From contig NZ_CP033433.1 in assembly GCF_003713065.1 (NCBI RefSeq), positions 1,027,001-1,091,000 of the forward strand: DNA of 64,000 nt, given 5' to 3'. A program made the position numbers and the translations under genes. Each line of letters starts with the position of its first letter. Within the stretch, counting starts at the first letter, position 1. The notes below the pieces were generated by a model. It was given only the letters and a program-made list of their open reading frames with translations. It made no database searches and was not told the DNA's origin. The stretch comes from Cohnella candidum (GTDB lineage Bacteria > Bacillota > Bacilli > Paenibacillales > Paenibacillaceae). Below, piece by piece: positions 8,061 through 17,909 of this stretch.

Positions 8061-8166
8061 TCGGGAAAGTACGGGAACGGGCGAAAAATTCGCTTCGCTT
8101 TCGCGGCGGCCGCGATTTGGCGCGGTTTACGGCTTGTCCGGCAGGCAGAAAAAAAGAAAGCCGGCG

Positions 8167-8952
8167 CTAGTGGACGAGCACTCGGCCTCCGATTCTCGCG
8201 ATGGCGACCCGCGGGGCATTCGACGCAAATTGCGAGAGGTACGAGTACCCGGGCTGGACGATTTCGTCCATGAGGTAAGCGGATTTCTCGCTGCCGGGCC
8301 GTCGGAACCGGTTTAAACCCGCGACGATGGCCCGCTCCGGCAAGATGCCGAAAGGATGCCCGTAGTAGAGGTCATCGTCCAGTTTTACCACGTTCTCGCC
8401 TCGCCACTGCGGCGTTTCTGGAGAATAATCGGGGTTGTCGAAATAAAGAAGATCTCCCAGATAAGCCTCCTCGATGCCCGGTTGTTTGGTCAACTGCAAG
8501 TCCTGATCGACGTGCCAGTCGTACAACAGCAAGCCGGAGAAAAGAAAATTGAAGTCGGTCTCGCGGATGGAATCGAGAATCCCCTTGTACACGACGATGA
8601 CGGTGGCCGTCGCGCATTCGGTCGCGTAAAGCCTGCCGTTCTCGTAAATATCCCGGATTCCCGCGGCCGGCGTGACGTCATTCCGGATGCGGAAGCCGCC
8701 CTCTTTGGTCAATCTCCACACCCGCTCATTGCACCTGGCGCGCTTGAAGCTGGAAAACCGCATGCCGCTGGAGCTCAAATCTTTGGCCGCGGCGACGATG
8801 GCCGCTCTCAGCTCGAATTCGAAGCGCAGCTGCTGCAGGGACGAATAACGATACGTGACCGGACTGTTTTTTTTGCGTTCGTAGATTTTCGAGGCAACGG
8901 GAGACCATGAGGAGGTATCCGCGGGCGCTTGAACGCCGGAAACCGTAATCAT
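8167..8952 (-). CDS. tgl: protein-glutamine gamma-glutamyltransferase (spore coat transglutaminase)
   Basis: A 261-residue homologue of B. subtilis Tgl, which crosslinks spore coat proteins through glutamine-lysine isopeptide bonds. The catalytic cysteine is C113 within the TECATA motif, as in the B. subtilis enzyme, and the conserved YDWH (144-147) and QWRGEN motifs are present. Length is close to the 245 residues of B. subtilis Tgl. The start is fixed by GGAGG 8 bases before ATG at 8952; the open frame upstream continues to 9057 but runs through a terminator. Expected to be made in the mother cell during sporulation. Confidence 0.93.
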   Translation of the reverse strand: MITVSGVQAPADTSSWSPVASKIYERKKNSPVTYRYSSLQQLRFEFELRAAIVAAAKDLSSSGMRFSSFKRARCNERVWRLTKEGGFRIRNDVTPAAGIRDIYENGRLYATECATATVIVVYKGILDSIRETDFNFLFSGLLLYDWHVDQDLQLTKQPGIEEAYLGDLLYFDNPDYSPETPQWRGENVVKLDDDLYYGHPFGILPERAIVAGLNRFRRPGSEKSAYLMDEIVQPGYSYLSQFASNAPRVAIARIGGRVLVH

Positions 8953-9018
8953 CCTGCCCGCCTCCTTTCCGCATGCCAGCATATGCGGGAGGGATTGGCC
9001 AGAGTCACCCGCGCAACG

Positions 9019-9047
9019 AAAAAAACGGCGGTCCGTCAAGGACCGCC
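9019..9047 (-). terminator. intrinsic terminator of the YjcZ-family gene
   Basis: Minus-strand stem GGCGGTCC (9047-9040) and GGACCGCC (9034-9027), then C/G and a T-rich run (9025-9019). It separates the YjcZ-like gene from tgl, so the two are probably separate transcripts. Confidence 0.75.
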
Positions 9048-9067
9048 GCAACGCCATTGCGCAACCG

Positions 9068-9166
9068 TTAGATAACCCAACCTGCGGAAAGGATGATCAC
9101 CAACAGAATGAAGAGCACCAGCACAAATGCGGCTCCGCCGCCAAACCCGGCACAAGAGAAGCCCAT
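9068..9166 (-). CDS. YjcZ-family sporulation microprotein
   Basis: A 32-residue hydrophobic protein read on the minus strand from ATG at 9166. It begins MGFSCAGFGGGAAF and continues as one membrane segment (about residues 12-28) ending GWVI. The Gly-rich head and single helix match the YjcZ family of small sporulation proteins in Bacilli. GGTGGTGAT is 6-14 bases upstream. It has its own terminator. Role inferred from family: a small membrane protein in sporulating cells, of unknown molecular function. Confidence 0.85.
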   Translation of the reverse strand: MGFSCAGFGGGAAFVLVLFILLVIILSAGWVI

Positions 9167-9576
9167 GAGAGATCACCACCTTGTCAGGATTTGTGGTGTG
9201 ATTTGTCATCACACCCCTAACATATGGCGCGGCCCCGTTTCCGGACAGGACGAATGCACAGATCACCGAAAAAAAGTCGATGCCCCCTTGCGGGGGCACC
9301 TTCATGGGAGAGGAGAAACCGGACGAAGAGCTTATGGGGAAACGTAAGTCTTCTCCGCGGTTATCCCCGGCACCTCTCGGCGCCGGTAATATCATATTGC
9401 TCCTCCGGGGAGGGAAATATACGTGTCTCCGGAAAAAAATTGCCCGGCAGGGTCCGGATTCCGGCGAGGCCGGCTCCGCCCGGCTTTTGCAAAGTACCGG
9501 AATGTGGTAACATAGCACCAGTCGCCGGCGGGAGCGGACAGCTTCCGCGGCAGGAACGCAGCCGGGAGATGAGCAA
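9167..9576. other. 410-base gene-free stretch between yjcZ-like gene and rsmD
   Basis: No frame here looks like protein. It holds the inverted repeat at 9195-9215 and a GC-rich hairpin TGCCCCC (9281-9287) / GGGGGCA (9292-9298) with an A run before it, which on the minus strand would look like a terminator. The rsmD promoter is probably in its right half (TTTTGCAA near 9485 with a TAACAT near 9507), but the spacing is poor. Confidence 0.5.
9195..9226 (-). promoter_or_regulatory. candidate sporulation-sigma -10 box and operator-like inverted repeat before the YjcZ-family gene
   Basis: Minus strand CATATGTTA (9226-9218) fits the CATAnnnTA -10 pattern of sigma-E/sigma-K promoters, but no good -35 is evident. 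Directly downstream is a perfect 8-bp inverted repeat GGTGTGAT (9195-9202) and ATCACACC (9208-9215) with a 5-base loop. It could be an operator or a 5' stabilising hairpin. Confidence 0.35.
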
Positions 9577-10716
<1,140 letters not shown>

Positions 10717-10718
<2 letters not shown>

Positions 10719-11967
10719 ATTTCCGATCCGGCGGGCGGCGTTTGCGCGGGGGGCGGATGACGACCGCGAGCAAAGCGAGCAGCAGGAAGACGGCCAGGCT
10801 GCACAAGCCCGACAGCCACATTTCGGGCAGGTGGCGCCAGCCGGACGATAGCGGGCCGCCCGCGTCCGCCGCTTCGCGGGCCAAGCCGCCGAAAGGATAA
10901 AATGAAAGGATGGCTTGGCCGAACGCAGGCTCTCCGGCCAGCGCCGCACGGGCGAGCGGGAACGTGACGAGCAGCGCGATCGCCGATTGCAGCAGCTTGC
11001 CGGCGATGAGTTTCGCCCACGGGAAGGCCGGCTTGGCCCCGAAAGCGGCGCGGGCCTGCAGAAGGCCGCTCCAGCCCGTCCAGGCGAGCGCGGCGGCGAG
11101 CAAGGCGGCGGCATGCGCGGGAGCGGACTCGAACAGCGGAGATCGGCCGGTTTCGTATGCGCCGAGATGCATTTCATACAACCCGGGGACGGCGAGCCAG
11201 GCATCCGACCCGGGAATCCACAGCTGAATCAGGCGGAGGACGACGGACGTCATCATCATCAGCCCCCCGACGCCCATCAGCGTCGCCACCGCGTGGGTGA
11301 CGCCGTCGGCCAGCTGCTTGCCGAGCGGCCTGCCGTCCTCCCGCCGCGCCTCTCCCGCGGCCATCGCCGCTTGCCGGAAGCGGCCGTCTCCCGCCTTCGG
11401 GGCGTACCCGGACGAAGCGGCGGGTTTGCCGACGCGGAACAGGCGGGACAGGACGGCGGCGCCGAGGACGGCCGCGGACCATACGCCGGCGGCGACCGCC
11501 CATCCCAGCAGGGGGGATTGGAGGAATCCCGCGCCCGCGATGACGACGACCAGAAACGGGTTCGGCACGTGGGAAAGCAGCAGAAGAATAGGCGTATCTT
11601 CATCCCGGAGCAGCCCGGCGTCCCGCAGGCGGGCCGTCTCCTTGGCGCCGGCCGGAACGCCCGCGGCCCAGCCGAACGCCGCCGCCCATCCGGCGGAGCC
11701 CGGCAGCCGGAACAGGCTTCGCGTAAGCGGCTCCGCCAGGACGGCCAGCCCGTGCAGCATGCCGGAGGCCGCGAGAAGCTCGGCGAGGATGAGCGGAGGG
11801 ACGAGCCCCGGAAATACCTGCTGCCACCAGACCTGCAGGCCCGACAAAGAAGCCCGGAAAGCTTCTCCGGGCGATTGGACGATTCCTATGACGACGAGCA
11901 GCGCCGTACCTCCCAGCCATACGGAGGTCAGTTTGGCGCGAGCGCGCGCGCGATTCGGTTCCGACAT
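10717..11967 (-). CDS. ylbJ: sporulation integral membrane protein YlbJ
   Basis: A 416-residue polytopic membrane protein of the YlbJ family, with nucleoside-transporter Gate-type repeats. Hydrophobic segments occur across the full length, including the two segments flanking the conserved Gly-rich stretch with VPAGAKETARL, a family hallmark. In B. subtilis ylbJ is sigma-E controlled and is needed for spore cortex formation. The ATG at 11967 has an AAGGGGGAA site; an upstream in-frame TTG at 12000 is possible but less likely. It faces coaD tail to tail and follows tmcAL on the same strand. Confidence 0.88.
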
Positions 11968-12044
11968 GACGGCTTCCCCCTTGCCACGACTCCCTACCAA
12001 TGTACGCTTGGCGGCCGAGGGTTAGACCACTTGTCCGATTCGGG

Positions 12045-13277
12045 TTAAATCCTTAAGGGAGGTTCCGTGTAGTCGCGGAGAGCCAGCGCCGGATCCGGAT
12101 CCCGGAAAGCGAGCGAGTAGACGGCCGAGGCCCTGGCGTCCATCGCCAGAAACGCCCAGTCCCCGCGCGCGGCGGAATCGACGACGGGGACGGACGCCCG
12201 AACGCGCATTTCGCGCAGCAGCTCCCGCCCCCGGGGCGTGAACCCGAGCACGCGAATGTAGGCCGGTCCGCCGGCGAGCCGTTCCGGAGTTAAAACTTCC
12301 TTAGGATGTCCGAGAAGGATGCGGGCCAGCGTCCTTTGAAGCTTCGTCCGCGTATATCGCTTCGTCTTCAGACGGCCCAGCAACGCTTCGACTGACCACT
12401 CCGAAACTTGCGATGCCGCCCGGCGGATCCGGTATTCCAAGCCCTCCGTGACCTCGGCGTATTTCGCCAGGCCCGCGGCGTCGGAACGGAGAAGCTCGTG
12501 GAACAGAGGGCGGGCGAACGATTCCCAATCGACCGGGGACCGTCCCGCCGCGGCTTCCCGCTTCAGGATTTCGAGCGTGAAGGCCGGCACGTAAGGCGCG
12601 ATGCCGTCCCAGGATCCCGTTTCCGCGATCTGCTTGCGCAGGGCGGTCGCGCTGGCGATCGCGGCGTCCGTGATATCGGTTTGGCCGTAGCCGGACTTTT
12701 CCCTGCGCACGGTATACGGGACGATCCCGCTGCCCAGCTGCCGCAGGGCGATCAAATAGTGGAGCCCGAGCGTGTGGTTGGGCTGCTCCAGCGAGAAGGC
12801 GATGTCCTTCAGGCCGCGCGCCTCGAGCAGCTCCTGCGCCGCCGCCGTGTAAGCGGACGGGTAGGGGACGCCTTCCTTCAAACGGGCGGCAAGCCGTTCC
12901 GCCAGCCCTTCCGGCTCGTCCGACAGCAGGCCGGCCGCGGCGTTCAAGGCTTCAAGATCCCCGCTTTCGCTCCCGAAGCAGAGGCTGTCCACGACGCCCG
13001 CCGCATGCAGCACGGCCACGGCTCCGTAAGCGAACCATTGCGCCGGCTGCGCGCTGTAGGCGACAGGCAATTCCAGCACCAGGTCGCAGCCGGCGCGCAA
13101 GGCCATCTCCGCCCGCGCCCACTTGTCCGCCAGGGCGGGCTCGCCGCGCTGCAGGAAATGGCCGCTCATCACGGCCACCGCGCAATCGGCGCCTGTTATT
13201 TTTTTCGATTGGTGTAAATGATAGAGATGACCGTTATGCAGGGGATTGTATTCGACGACGACTCCGACCGTTCGCAT
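12045..13277 (-). CDS. tmcAL: tRNA(Met) cytidine acetate ligase
   Basis: A 410-residue enzyme (YlbM) that makes N4-acetylcytidine at the wobble base of elongator tRNA-Met using acetate and ATP. The N-terminus has a nucleotidyltransferase fold, with the HxGH-type motif NPLHNGH (11-17) for ATP. Length and start agree with the family. It lies opposite and divergent to the DUF177 gene, with the DUF177 promoter in the 125-base gap. Confidence 0.92.
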   Translation of the reverse strand: MRTVGVVVEYNPLHNGHLYHLHQSKKITGADCAVAVMSGHFLQRGEPALADKWARAEMALRAGCDLVLELPVAYSAQPAQWFAYGAVAVLHAAGVVDSLCFGSESGDLEALNAAAGLLSDEPEGLAERLAARLKEGVPYPSAYTAAAQELLEARGLKDIAFSLEQPNHTLGLHYLIALRQLGSGIVPYTVRREKSGYGQTDITDAAIASATALRKQIAETGSWDGIAPYVPAFTLEILKREAAAGRSPVDWESFARPLFHELLRSDAAGLAKYAEVTEGLEYRIRRAASQVSEWSVEALLGRLKTKRYTRTKLQRTLARILLGHPKEVLTPERLAGGPAYIRVLGFTPRGRELLREMRVRASVPVVDSAARGDWAFLAMDARASAVYSLAFRDPDPALALRDYTEPPLRI

Positions 13278-13345
13278 GGCACCCTCCCGGATCGCGAATG
13301 AACCTTCCGCCTAACTATAGCATGAAGAGCCCCCGTCAAAGAACG

Positions 13346-13375
13346 TTGACAAAAGACGTCCGATCTCGATATAAT
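13346..13375 (+). promoter_or_regulatory. sigma-A promoter of the DUF177-rpmF unit
   Basis: Perfect TTGACA (13346-13351), 18-base spacer, perfect TATAAT (13370-13375). It is 28 bases before the DUF177 start codon. Confidence 0.9.
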
Positions 13376-13402
13376 AATTTTTGTTTGTTTGGAGTGATCC
13401 CT

Positions 13403-13915
13403 ATGCTTCTTCATGTCCAAGAATTGCTCTCCCGGCATAAGCCGACGGAGCTGCGAGGAACTCTCGAGCTGGACGAACTGTTCCGGGACTACCGGGACGT
13501 GTCGCCGCTCGGCCCCATGGAATACGAATTGACCGCCCAGGCGTCGAACAAGAGAATCGCCGTGACCGGCAAGCTGACCTGTAAGCTTCGTTTGCTGTGC
13601 TCGCGCTGTTTGGCCCCGATCGACGAGCTGTTCGTCATTCCTTTCGAGGAAACGTTCCAAGTAATGAAGGAAAGCGATCCGGAACCGGACGAAGAAGACG
13701 AAGTGGTGCCGGTAACGGGCGAACGGATCGATTTGCGTCCCTTTTTGGAAGAAGAGCTGGTAGTCCAACTGCCTCTCGCGCCGCTTTGCAAGGAAGACTG
13801 CAAAGGCTTATGTCCGGAATGCGGCACCAATCGGAACGAACAGGCCTGCGCCTGCAAGACCGATCGCATCGATCCGCGTCTTGAAGCGCTTCAGAACTGG
13901 TTCAAACCCGAATGA
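13403..13915 (+). CDS. ylbN: DUF177 (YceD/YlbN) protein
   Basis: A 170-residue DUF177 protein, the family found almost always beside rpmF. In E. coli and plants it is tied to 23S rRNA accumulation; the molecular job is unknown. Cysteine pairs are visible in CSRC (about residue 66) and CKEDCKGLCPEC (about residue 130), which suggests metal binding. The ATG at 13403 has GGAGTG upstream; the in-frame extension to 13298 would start before the promoter and is rejected. rpmF follows 54 bases later. Confidence 0.9.
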   Translation: MLLHVQELLSRHKPTELRGTLELDELFRDYRDVSPLGPMEYELTAQASNKRIAVTGKLTCKLRLLCSRCLAPIDELFVIPFEETFQVMKESDPEPDEEDEVVPVTGERIDLRPFLEEELVVQLPLAPLCKEDCKGLCPECGTNRNEQACACKTDRIDPRLEALQNWFKPE

Positions 13916-13969
13916 GACAAGTAAGCCGCGCCCGCGAAGGGACGGAGAATACGGTAAGGAGGTGGGAAC

Positions 13970-14143
13970 ATGGCAGTACCTTTTGGAAAAACATCGAAAT
14001 CCCGCAAAAACAAGCGTCGGACGCACTTCAAATTGGTCGTTCCGGGCATGGTGAAATGCGAGCAATGCGGCGAGCTGAAGCTGGCGCACCGCGTTTGCAA
14101 AGTATGCGGAACCTACAAATCGCGTGAAGTGATCAAGCAATAA
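13970..14143 (+). CDS. rpmF: 50S ribosomal protein L32
   Basis: A 57-residue protein starting [17 protein letters not shown], typical L32. It keeps both CxxC pairs (CEQC near 30 and CVCG-type CKVC near 43), so it is the zinc-containing form. AGGAGGTG is 5 bases before ATG. It is co-transcribed with the DUF177 gene. It was too short for a simple length cut-off but is unambiguous. Confidence 0.96.
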   Translation: MAVPFGKTSKSRKNKRRTHFKLVVPGMVKCEQCGELKLAHRVCKVCGTYKSREVIKQ

Positions 14144-14152
14144 TGACCGTCG

Positions 14153-14245
14153 ACGCGCCCAGCCGGGCGGCGATGCGGCGCGGAACGGACCTTCGGGTGC
14201 GGGCCGCACGGAAGCCGATCGCCGTTGCATGCGGGCGCGTTTTTC
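14153..14245 (+). terminator. probable terminator after rpmF
   Basis: ACGCGCCC (14153-14160) can pair with GGGCGCGT (14233-14240), followed by TTTTCTTT. The long loop contains further GC-rich inverted sequence (GTGCGGGCCGCAC near 14197). Likely a branched terminator separating rpmF from fapR. Confidence 0.55.
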
Positions 14246-14256
14246 TTTATACTTTT

Positions 14257-14273
14257 TTAATACCAGGTAATAA
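14257..14273 (+). promoter_or_regulatory. FapR operator
   Basis: TTAATACCAGGTAATAA is a near-palindrome that fits the 17-bp FapR box (TTAGTACCnnnTACTAA-like). It lies 42 bases before the fapR start, so FapR should repress its own operon until malonyl-CoA releases it. Confidence 0.85.
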
Positions 14274-14314
14274 AACCTCCCCAAAAATGACATGTTTAAT
14301 CTGATGAAAGCGCG

Positions 14315-14929
14315 GTGGCGAGTTTGGAACGAGTTCCGAAACGACAGCGTCACCAGCAGCTCAGCAAGCTGTTGGAGGAAAACCCGTTTCTGACCGACCG
14401 CGAGTTGACCCGGCTGCTGAAGGTCAGCATTCAGACCATCCGTCTGGATCGGCTTGAACTGGCGATTCCGGAGCTGCGGGAACGTTTGAAAATGATGGCG
14501 GAACGCTCGTACGATCCCGTGAAGTCTTTGCCGCTGCACGAGGTGATCGGGGACATCGTCGATCTCCAGCTCGACAAGAGCGGCATCTCGATATTCGAAA
14601 TCACCGGCGAGCACGTGTTCTCCCGCAGCGGCATCGCGCGGGGGCATCACGTATTCGCGCAAGCGAACTCGCTCGCGGTGGCGGTCATCAACGACGAAAT
14701 CGCGCTGACCTCGTCCGCCGACATCCGGTTCGTCCGGCCCGCGCGGCTGGGGGAGAAGTGCATCGCCAAGGCTTACGTCCGTTCCAGCGGCGGACAGAAA
14801 GGCAAAGCCAAGGTCGAAGTCTTTACCTACGTCGGGGAAGAGATGGTATTCCAAGGGAATTTCGTCATTTACCGGTCAGCAGGAGTTTCCGAACACGAAG
14901 GAGGCGAAATCCGTGAAAATCGCCATTGA
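14315..14929 (+). CDS. fapR: transcription factor FapR, malonyl-CoA-responsive repressor of lipid synthesis
   Basis: A 204-residue repressor with an N-terminal DeoR-like helix-turn-helix (about residues 23-45, LTDRELTRLLKVSIQTIRLD) and a C-terminal hotdog (thioesterase-like) domain that binds malonyl-CoA. It controls fatty acid and phospholipid genes. The start is GTG at 14315; it matches the family N-terminus. The gene overlaps plsX by 17 bases and has a FapR box upstream. Confidence 0.95.
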   Translation: MASLERVPKRQRHQQLSKLLEENPFLTDRELTRLLKVSIQTIRLDRLELAIPELRERLKMMAERSYDPVKSLPLHEVIGDIVDLQLDKSGISIFEITGEHVFSRSGIARGHHVFAQANSLAVAVINDEIALTSSADIRFVRPARLGEKCIAKAYVRSSGGQKGKAKVEVFTYVGEEMVFQGNFVIYRSAGVSEHEGGEIRENRH

Positions 14930-15902
14930 CGCCATGGGCGGGGACCACGCGCCGAAAGCCCAGATCGAGGCGGCGCTGCAGGCGGCCGCCCAATGGCCGG
15001 ATACCGAGTTTATCCTGGTCGGACGGCCGGAAGCGCTTCAACCTCACTTCGTCGGCGGTTTGCCGAAGAACGTGACGGTCGCGAAAGCGGCGGAAGTCAT
15101 CGAAGCCGACGACGAGCCGGTGCGGGCGGTACGCCGCAAAACCGGCTCGTCGATGGTCGTGGCCGGCCGCATGGTGAAGGAAGGCGCGGCGGACGCGATG
15201 ATTTCCGCGGGCAACACCGGCGCGCTTATGGCCACCGGGCTGCTCGTCGTCGGGCGGATGCCGGGTATCGAAAGGCCGGGCCTCGCGCCGATGCTCCCGA
15301 CGCTGGATGACGTCGGCGTGCTGGCGCTCGATTTGGGCGCGAACATGGACGCCAAGCCCGAGCATTTGCTGCAATACGCCCTCATGGGCAGTCTCTACCG
15401 GCAGAAGGCCCACGGCATGGCTCAGCCGCGCGTGGGGCTTCTGAACGTCGGCACGGAGGCCGCCAAAGGCAACGAGCTGACCAAAGAGGCGTTCGAGCTG
15501 TTCGAAAACGCGCCGATCCGCTTCGTAGGCAACGTGGAGGCGCGCGACGTTCTCGACGGGGTGTGCGACGTGCTCGTCTGCGACGGCTTCTCCGGCAACA
15601 TCATGCTGAAGGCGATCGAAGGCGCGGCCGGCGCCATTTTCAAGGTGCTCCGCCAGGAACTGACTTCCACCTGGAAGTCCAAGCTCGCGGCGGCGATTTT
15701 GAAGCCCGGCTTCGGCCGCGTGCGGAAGAAAATGGACTATAACGAATACAACGGAGCTCCGCTTCTGGGCTTGAACGGTCTCGTCGTCAAGGGTCACGGA
15801 TCCTCCGACTCGCGGGCGATGCTGACGGCGATCAAGCAGACGCGCACGGCTCTGTCCGGCGGGCTCATCGAGGCCATTAAAGGCGAATTCAGCGGAAAGT
15901 GA
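14913..15902 (+). CDS. plsX: phosphate acyltransferase PlsX
   Basis: A 329-residue enzyme making acyl-phosphate from acyl-ACP, the first step of phospholipid assembly with PlsY. The N-terminus MKIAIDAMGGDHAP is the family signature. The GTG start at 14913 is inside the end of fapR and has a GGAGG site (GAAGGAGGCGAAATCC). It is a peripheral membrane enzyme. Next gene fabH is 10 bases away. Confidence 0.96.
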   Translation: MKIAIDAMGGDHAPKAQIEAALQAAAQWPDTEFILVGRPEALQPHFVGGLPKNVTVAKAAEVIEADDEPVRAVRRKTGSSMVVAGRMVKEGAADAMISAGNTGALMATGLLVVGRMPGIERPGLAPMLPTLDDVGVLALDLGANMDAKPEHLLQYALMGSLYRQKAHGMAQPRVGLLNVGTEAAKGNELTKEAFELFENAPIRFVGNVEARDVLDGVCDVLVCDGFSGNIMLKAIEGAAGAIFKVLRQELTSTWKSKLAAAILKPGFGRVRKKMDYNEYNGAPLLGLNGLVVKGHGSSDSRAMLTAIKQTRTALSGGLIEAIKGEFSGK

Positions 15903-15912
15903 GAGAAACGGC

Positions 15913-16899
15913 ATGGGCGACATTTCCGTCGGCATTCTCGGAACGGGCAAATACGTTCCGGAACGCAAGTTGACGAATCAAGATTTGGAACGAATGGTGG
16001 ACACGAACGACAACTGGATCGTGACGATGACGGGCATTCGGGAGCGGAGGATCGCGGATGCCGCGCAGGCCTCTTCCGATCTGGCCTACGAGGCTTCCCT
16101 CCGGGCGCTTGCGTCGGCCGGCTTGACCGCCGAGGACATCGACCTGATCATCGTGGCGACGATTACGCCCGACATGTTTTTCCCGTCGACGGCGTGCCTG
16201 CTGCAGGACCGGCTGGGCGCCAAGCGGGCGGCTGCGTTCGACCTGTCCGCGGCGTGTTCGGGCTTCATTTACGGCTTGGCTACGGCAACGAGCTTCGTGA
16301 AAACGGGCATGTACCGCCGCATCCTCGTGGTCGGGGCGGAGACGCTGTCGCGGATCACGGATTACACGGACCGCAACACCTGCATCCTGTTCGGCGACGG
16401 CGCGGGAGCCGTGGTGGTCGGCGAAGTGCCGGAAGGACGGGGCTTCAAATCTTTCGAACTCGGCGCCGACGGCTCGGGCGGCGATCTGCTCCGCATTTGC
16501 GGCGGCGGCTCGCGCCTGCCTTCCACCGAGGAATCCGTCGCGTCCAAGAAGCATTTCCTTGAGATGAACGGGCGCGACGTTTTCAAATTCGCCGTGCGCG
16601 TCATGGGCACCGCCGCCGAAGAGGCGCTGGCCAAAGCCGGGCTCGCCAAAAGCGACATCGACCTGCTCATTCCGCACCAGGCGAACATCCGCATCATCCA
16701 ATCCGCGCTGGAACGGCTGGAGCTGTCTGCCGACAAAGCGATGGTCAACATCGACCGCTACGGCAACATGTCGGCCGCTTCGATCCCGGTCGCGCTCGCC
16801 GAAGCGGTGGAAGAAGGCCGCGTGAAAGAGGGCGACGCGGTCGTTCTCGTCGGCTTCGGCGGCGGTCTTACGTGGGGCGCTTCGGTTCTCGTTTGGTAA
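15913..16899 (+). CDS. fabH: beta-ketoacyl-ACP synthase III
   Basis: Starts fatty acid synthesis by joining acyl-CoA and malonyl-ACP. The catalytic triad is C115 (in SAACSGF), H255 (in IPHQAN) and N285 (in GNMSA). Length, 328 residues, is normal. In branched-chain-fatty-acid Firmicutes this enzyme usually takes branched primers; that is inferred here. Part of the plsX-fabHDG operon. Confidence 0.96.
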   Translation: MGDISVGILGTGKYVPERKLTNQDLERMVDTNDNWIVTMTGIRERRIADAAQASSDLAYEASLRALASAGLTAEDIDLIIVATITPDMFFPSTACLLQDRLGAKRAAAFDLSAACSGFIYGLATATSFVKTGMYRRILVVGAETLSRITDYTDRNTCILFGDGAGAVVVGEVPEGRGFKSFELGADGSGGDLLRICGGGSRLPSTEESVASKKHFLEMNGRDVFKFAVRVMGTAAEEALAKAGLAKSDIDLLIPHQANIRIIQSALERLELSADKAMVNIDRYGNMSAASIPVALAEAVEEGRVKEGDAVVLVGFGGGLTWGASVLVW

Positions 16900-16936
16900 A
16901 TTCGGGTCTCATCGATATTTTTAGGAGGTAACGAGG

Positions 16937-17860
16937 TTGGGCAAAATCGCATTCGTATTCCCCGGCCAGGGCGCGCAGGCGGTCGGCATGGGCAAGGACG
17001 CTTATGAGCAGACGCCGGAAGCGAAAGATATTTTCGACCGCGCGGACGCTGCGCTCGGATACCCGCTGAGCCGGCTCGCGTTCGAAGGGCCGGAGGAGGA
17101 GCTCCGCCAGACGGCGAACACGCAGCCGGCCTTGCTGACGACCAGCGTAGCCCTGCTCGAGGTGTTCAAGGCGCAGGGCATGAAGCCGGATTTCGTTGCC
17201 GGCCACAGCCTTGGCGAATACAGCGCCCTCGTGGCGGCGGGCGTCATCGGCTTCGAAGACGCCGTTCGGCTCGTCCGGGCGCGCGGCCAATTCATGGAGC
17301 AGGCGGTCCCGGGCGGCCAAGGCGCGATGGCGGCCGTGCTGGGCGCGGACCGTGAGCCGCTCGAAGCGCTGTGCCGCGACGTGTCGGAGAAAGTCGGCCT
17401 CGTGGAGCTGGCCAACGTGAACTGCCCGGGGCAAATCGTCGTCTCGGGATCCGCCGAAGGCGTCGCCGCGGTCGGAGAGCGGGGCAAGGAAGCGGGCGCG
17501 AAACGCGTCATCCCGCTGGAGGTCAGCGGCCCGTTCCACTCCTCGCTCATGCAGCCTGCGGCCGACCGCCTGGCCGGCGAGCTGGCCGGCGTAACGTTCA
17601 AGGACGCCGAGGTTCCCGTCGTCGCGAACGTCAACGCGTCGCCGGTCACTTCCGGCGCCGAGCTGCGGGATTTGCTGGTGAAGCAGGTCGTTTCGCCCGT
17701 ACTGTGGGAGGATACGGTACGCTTCCTGATCGGACAAGGCGTCGACACGTTCGTGGAAATCGGTTCCGGCACCGTGCTCGCGGGCTTGATCCGCAAGGTC
17801 GACAAGTCCGTGCAGGTCCTATCGGTGAACACCGCCGCTTCCGCATTGGGGCAAGCGTAA
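16937..17860 (+). CDS. fabD: malonyl-CoA:ACP transacylase
   Basis: Moves malonyl from CoA to ACP for chain extension. The catalytic serine is S91 in GHSLGEY, and the partner His lies in PFHSSLM near residue 201. It begins at TTG (16937) with AGGAGGTAA eight bases upstream; 307 residues, usual size. Between fabH and fabG as in B. subtilis. Confidence 0.96.
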   Translation: MGKIAFVFPGQGAQAVGMGKDAYEQTPEAKDIFDRADAALGYPLSRLAFEGPEEELRQTANTQPALLTTSVALLEVFKAQGMKPDFVAGHSLGEYSALVAAGVIGFEDAVRLVRARGQFMEQAVPGGQGAMAAVLGADREPLEALCRDVSEKVGLVELANVNCPGQIVVSGSAEGVAAVGERGKEAGAKRVIPLEVSGPFHSSLMQPAADRLAGELAGVTFKDAEVPVVANVNASPVTSGAELRDLLVKQVVSPVLWEDTVRFLIGQGVDTFVEIGSGTVLAGLIRKVDKSVQVLSVNTAASALGQA

Positions 17861-17909
17861 CCGGTTTACACCCGGCTCAATCGGTTTATTAATCCAAGGA
17901 GGTCTTCAC

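Noticed and set aside
7755-8273. 172-residue plus-strand frame with AAAGGAGG before its ATG
   Set aside because: AGGAGG touches the ATG, leaving no spacing, and the frame is opposite to the 74-residue gene and the end of tgl.
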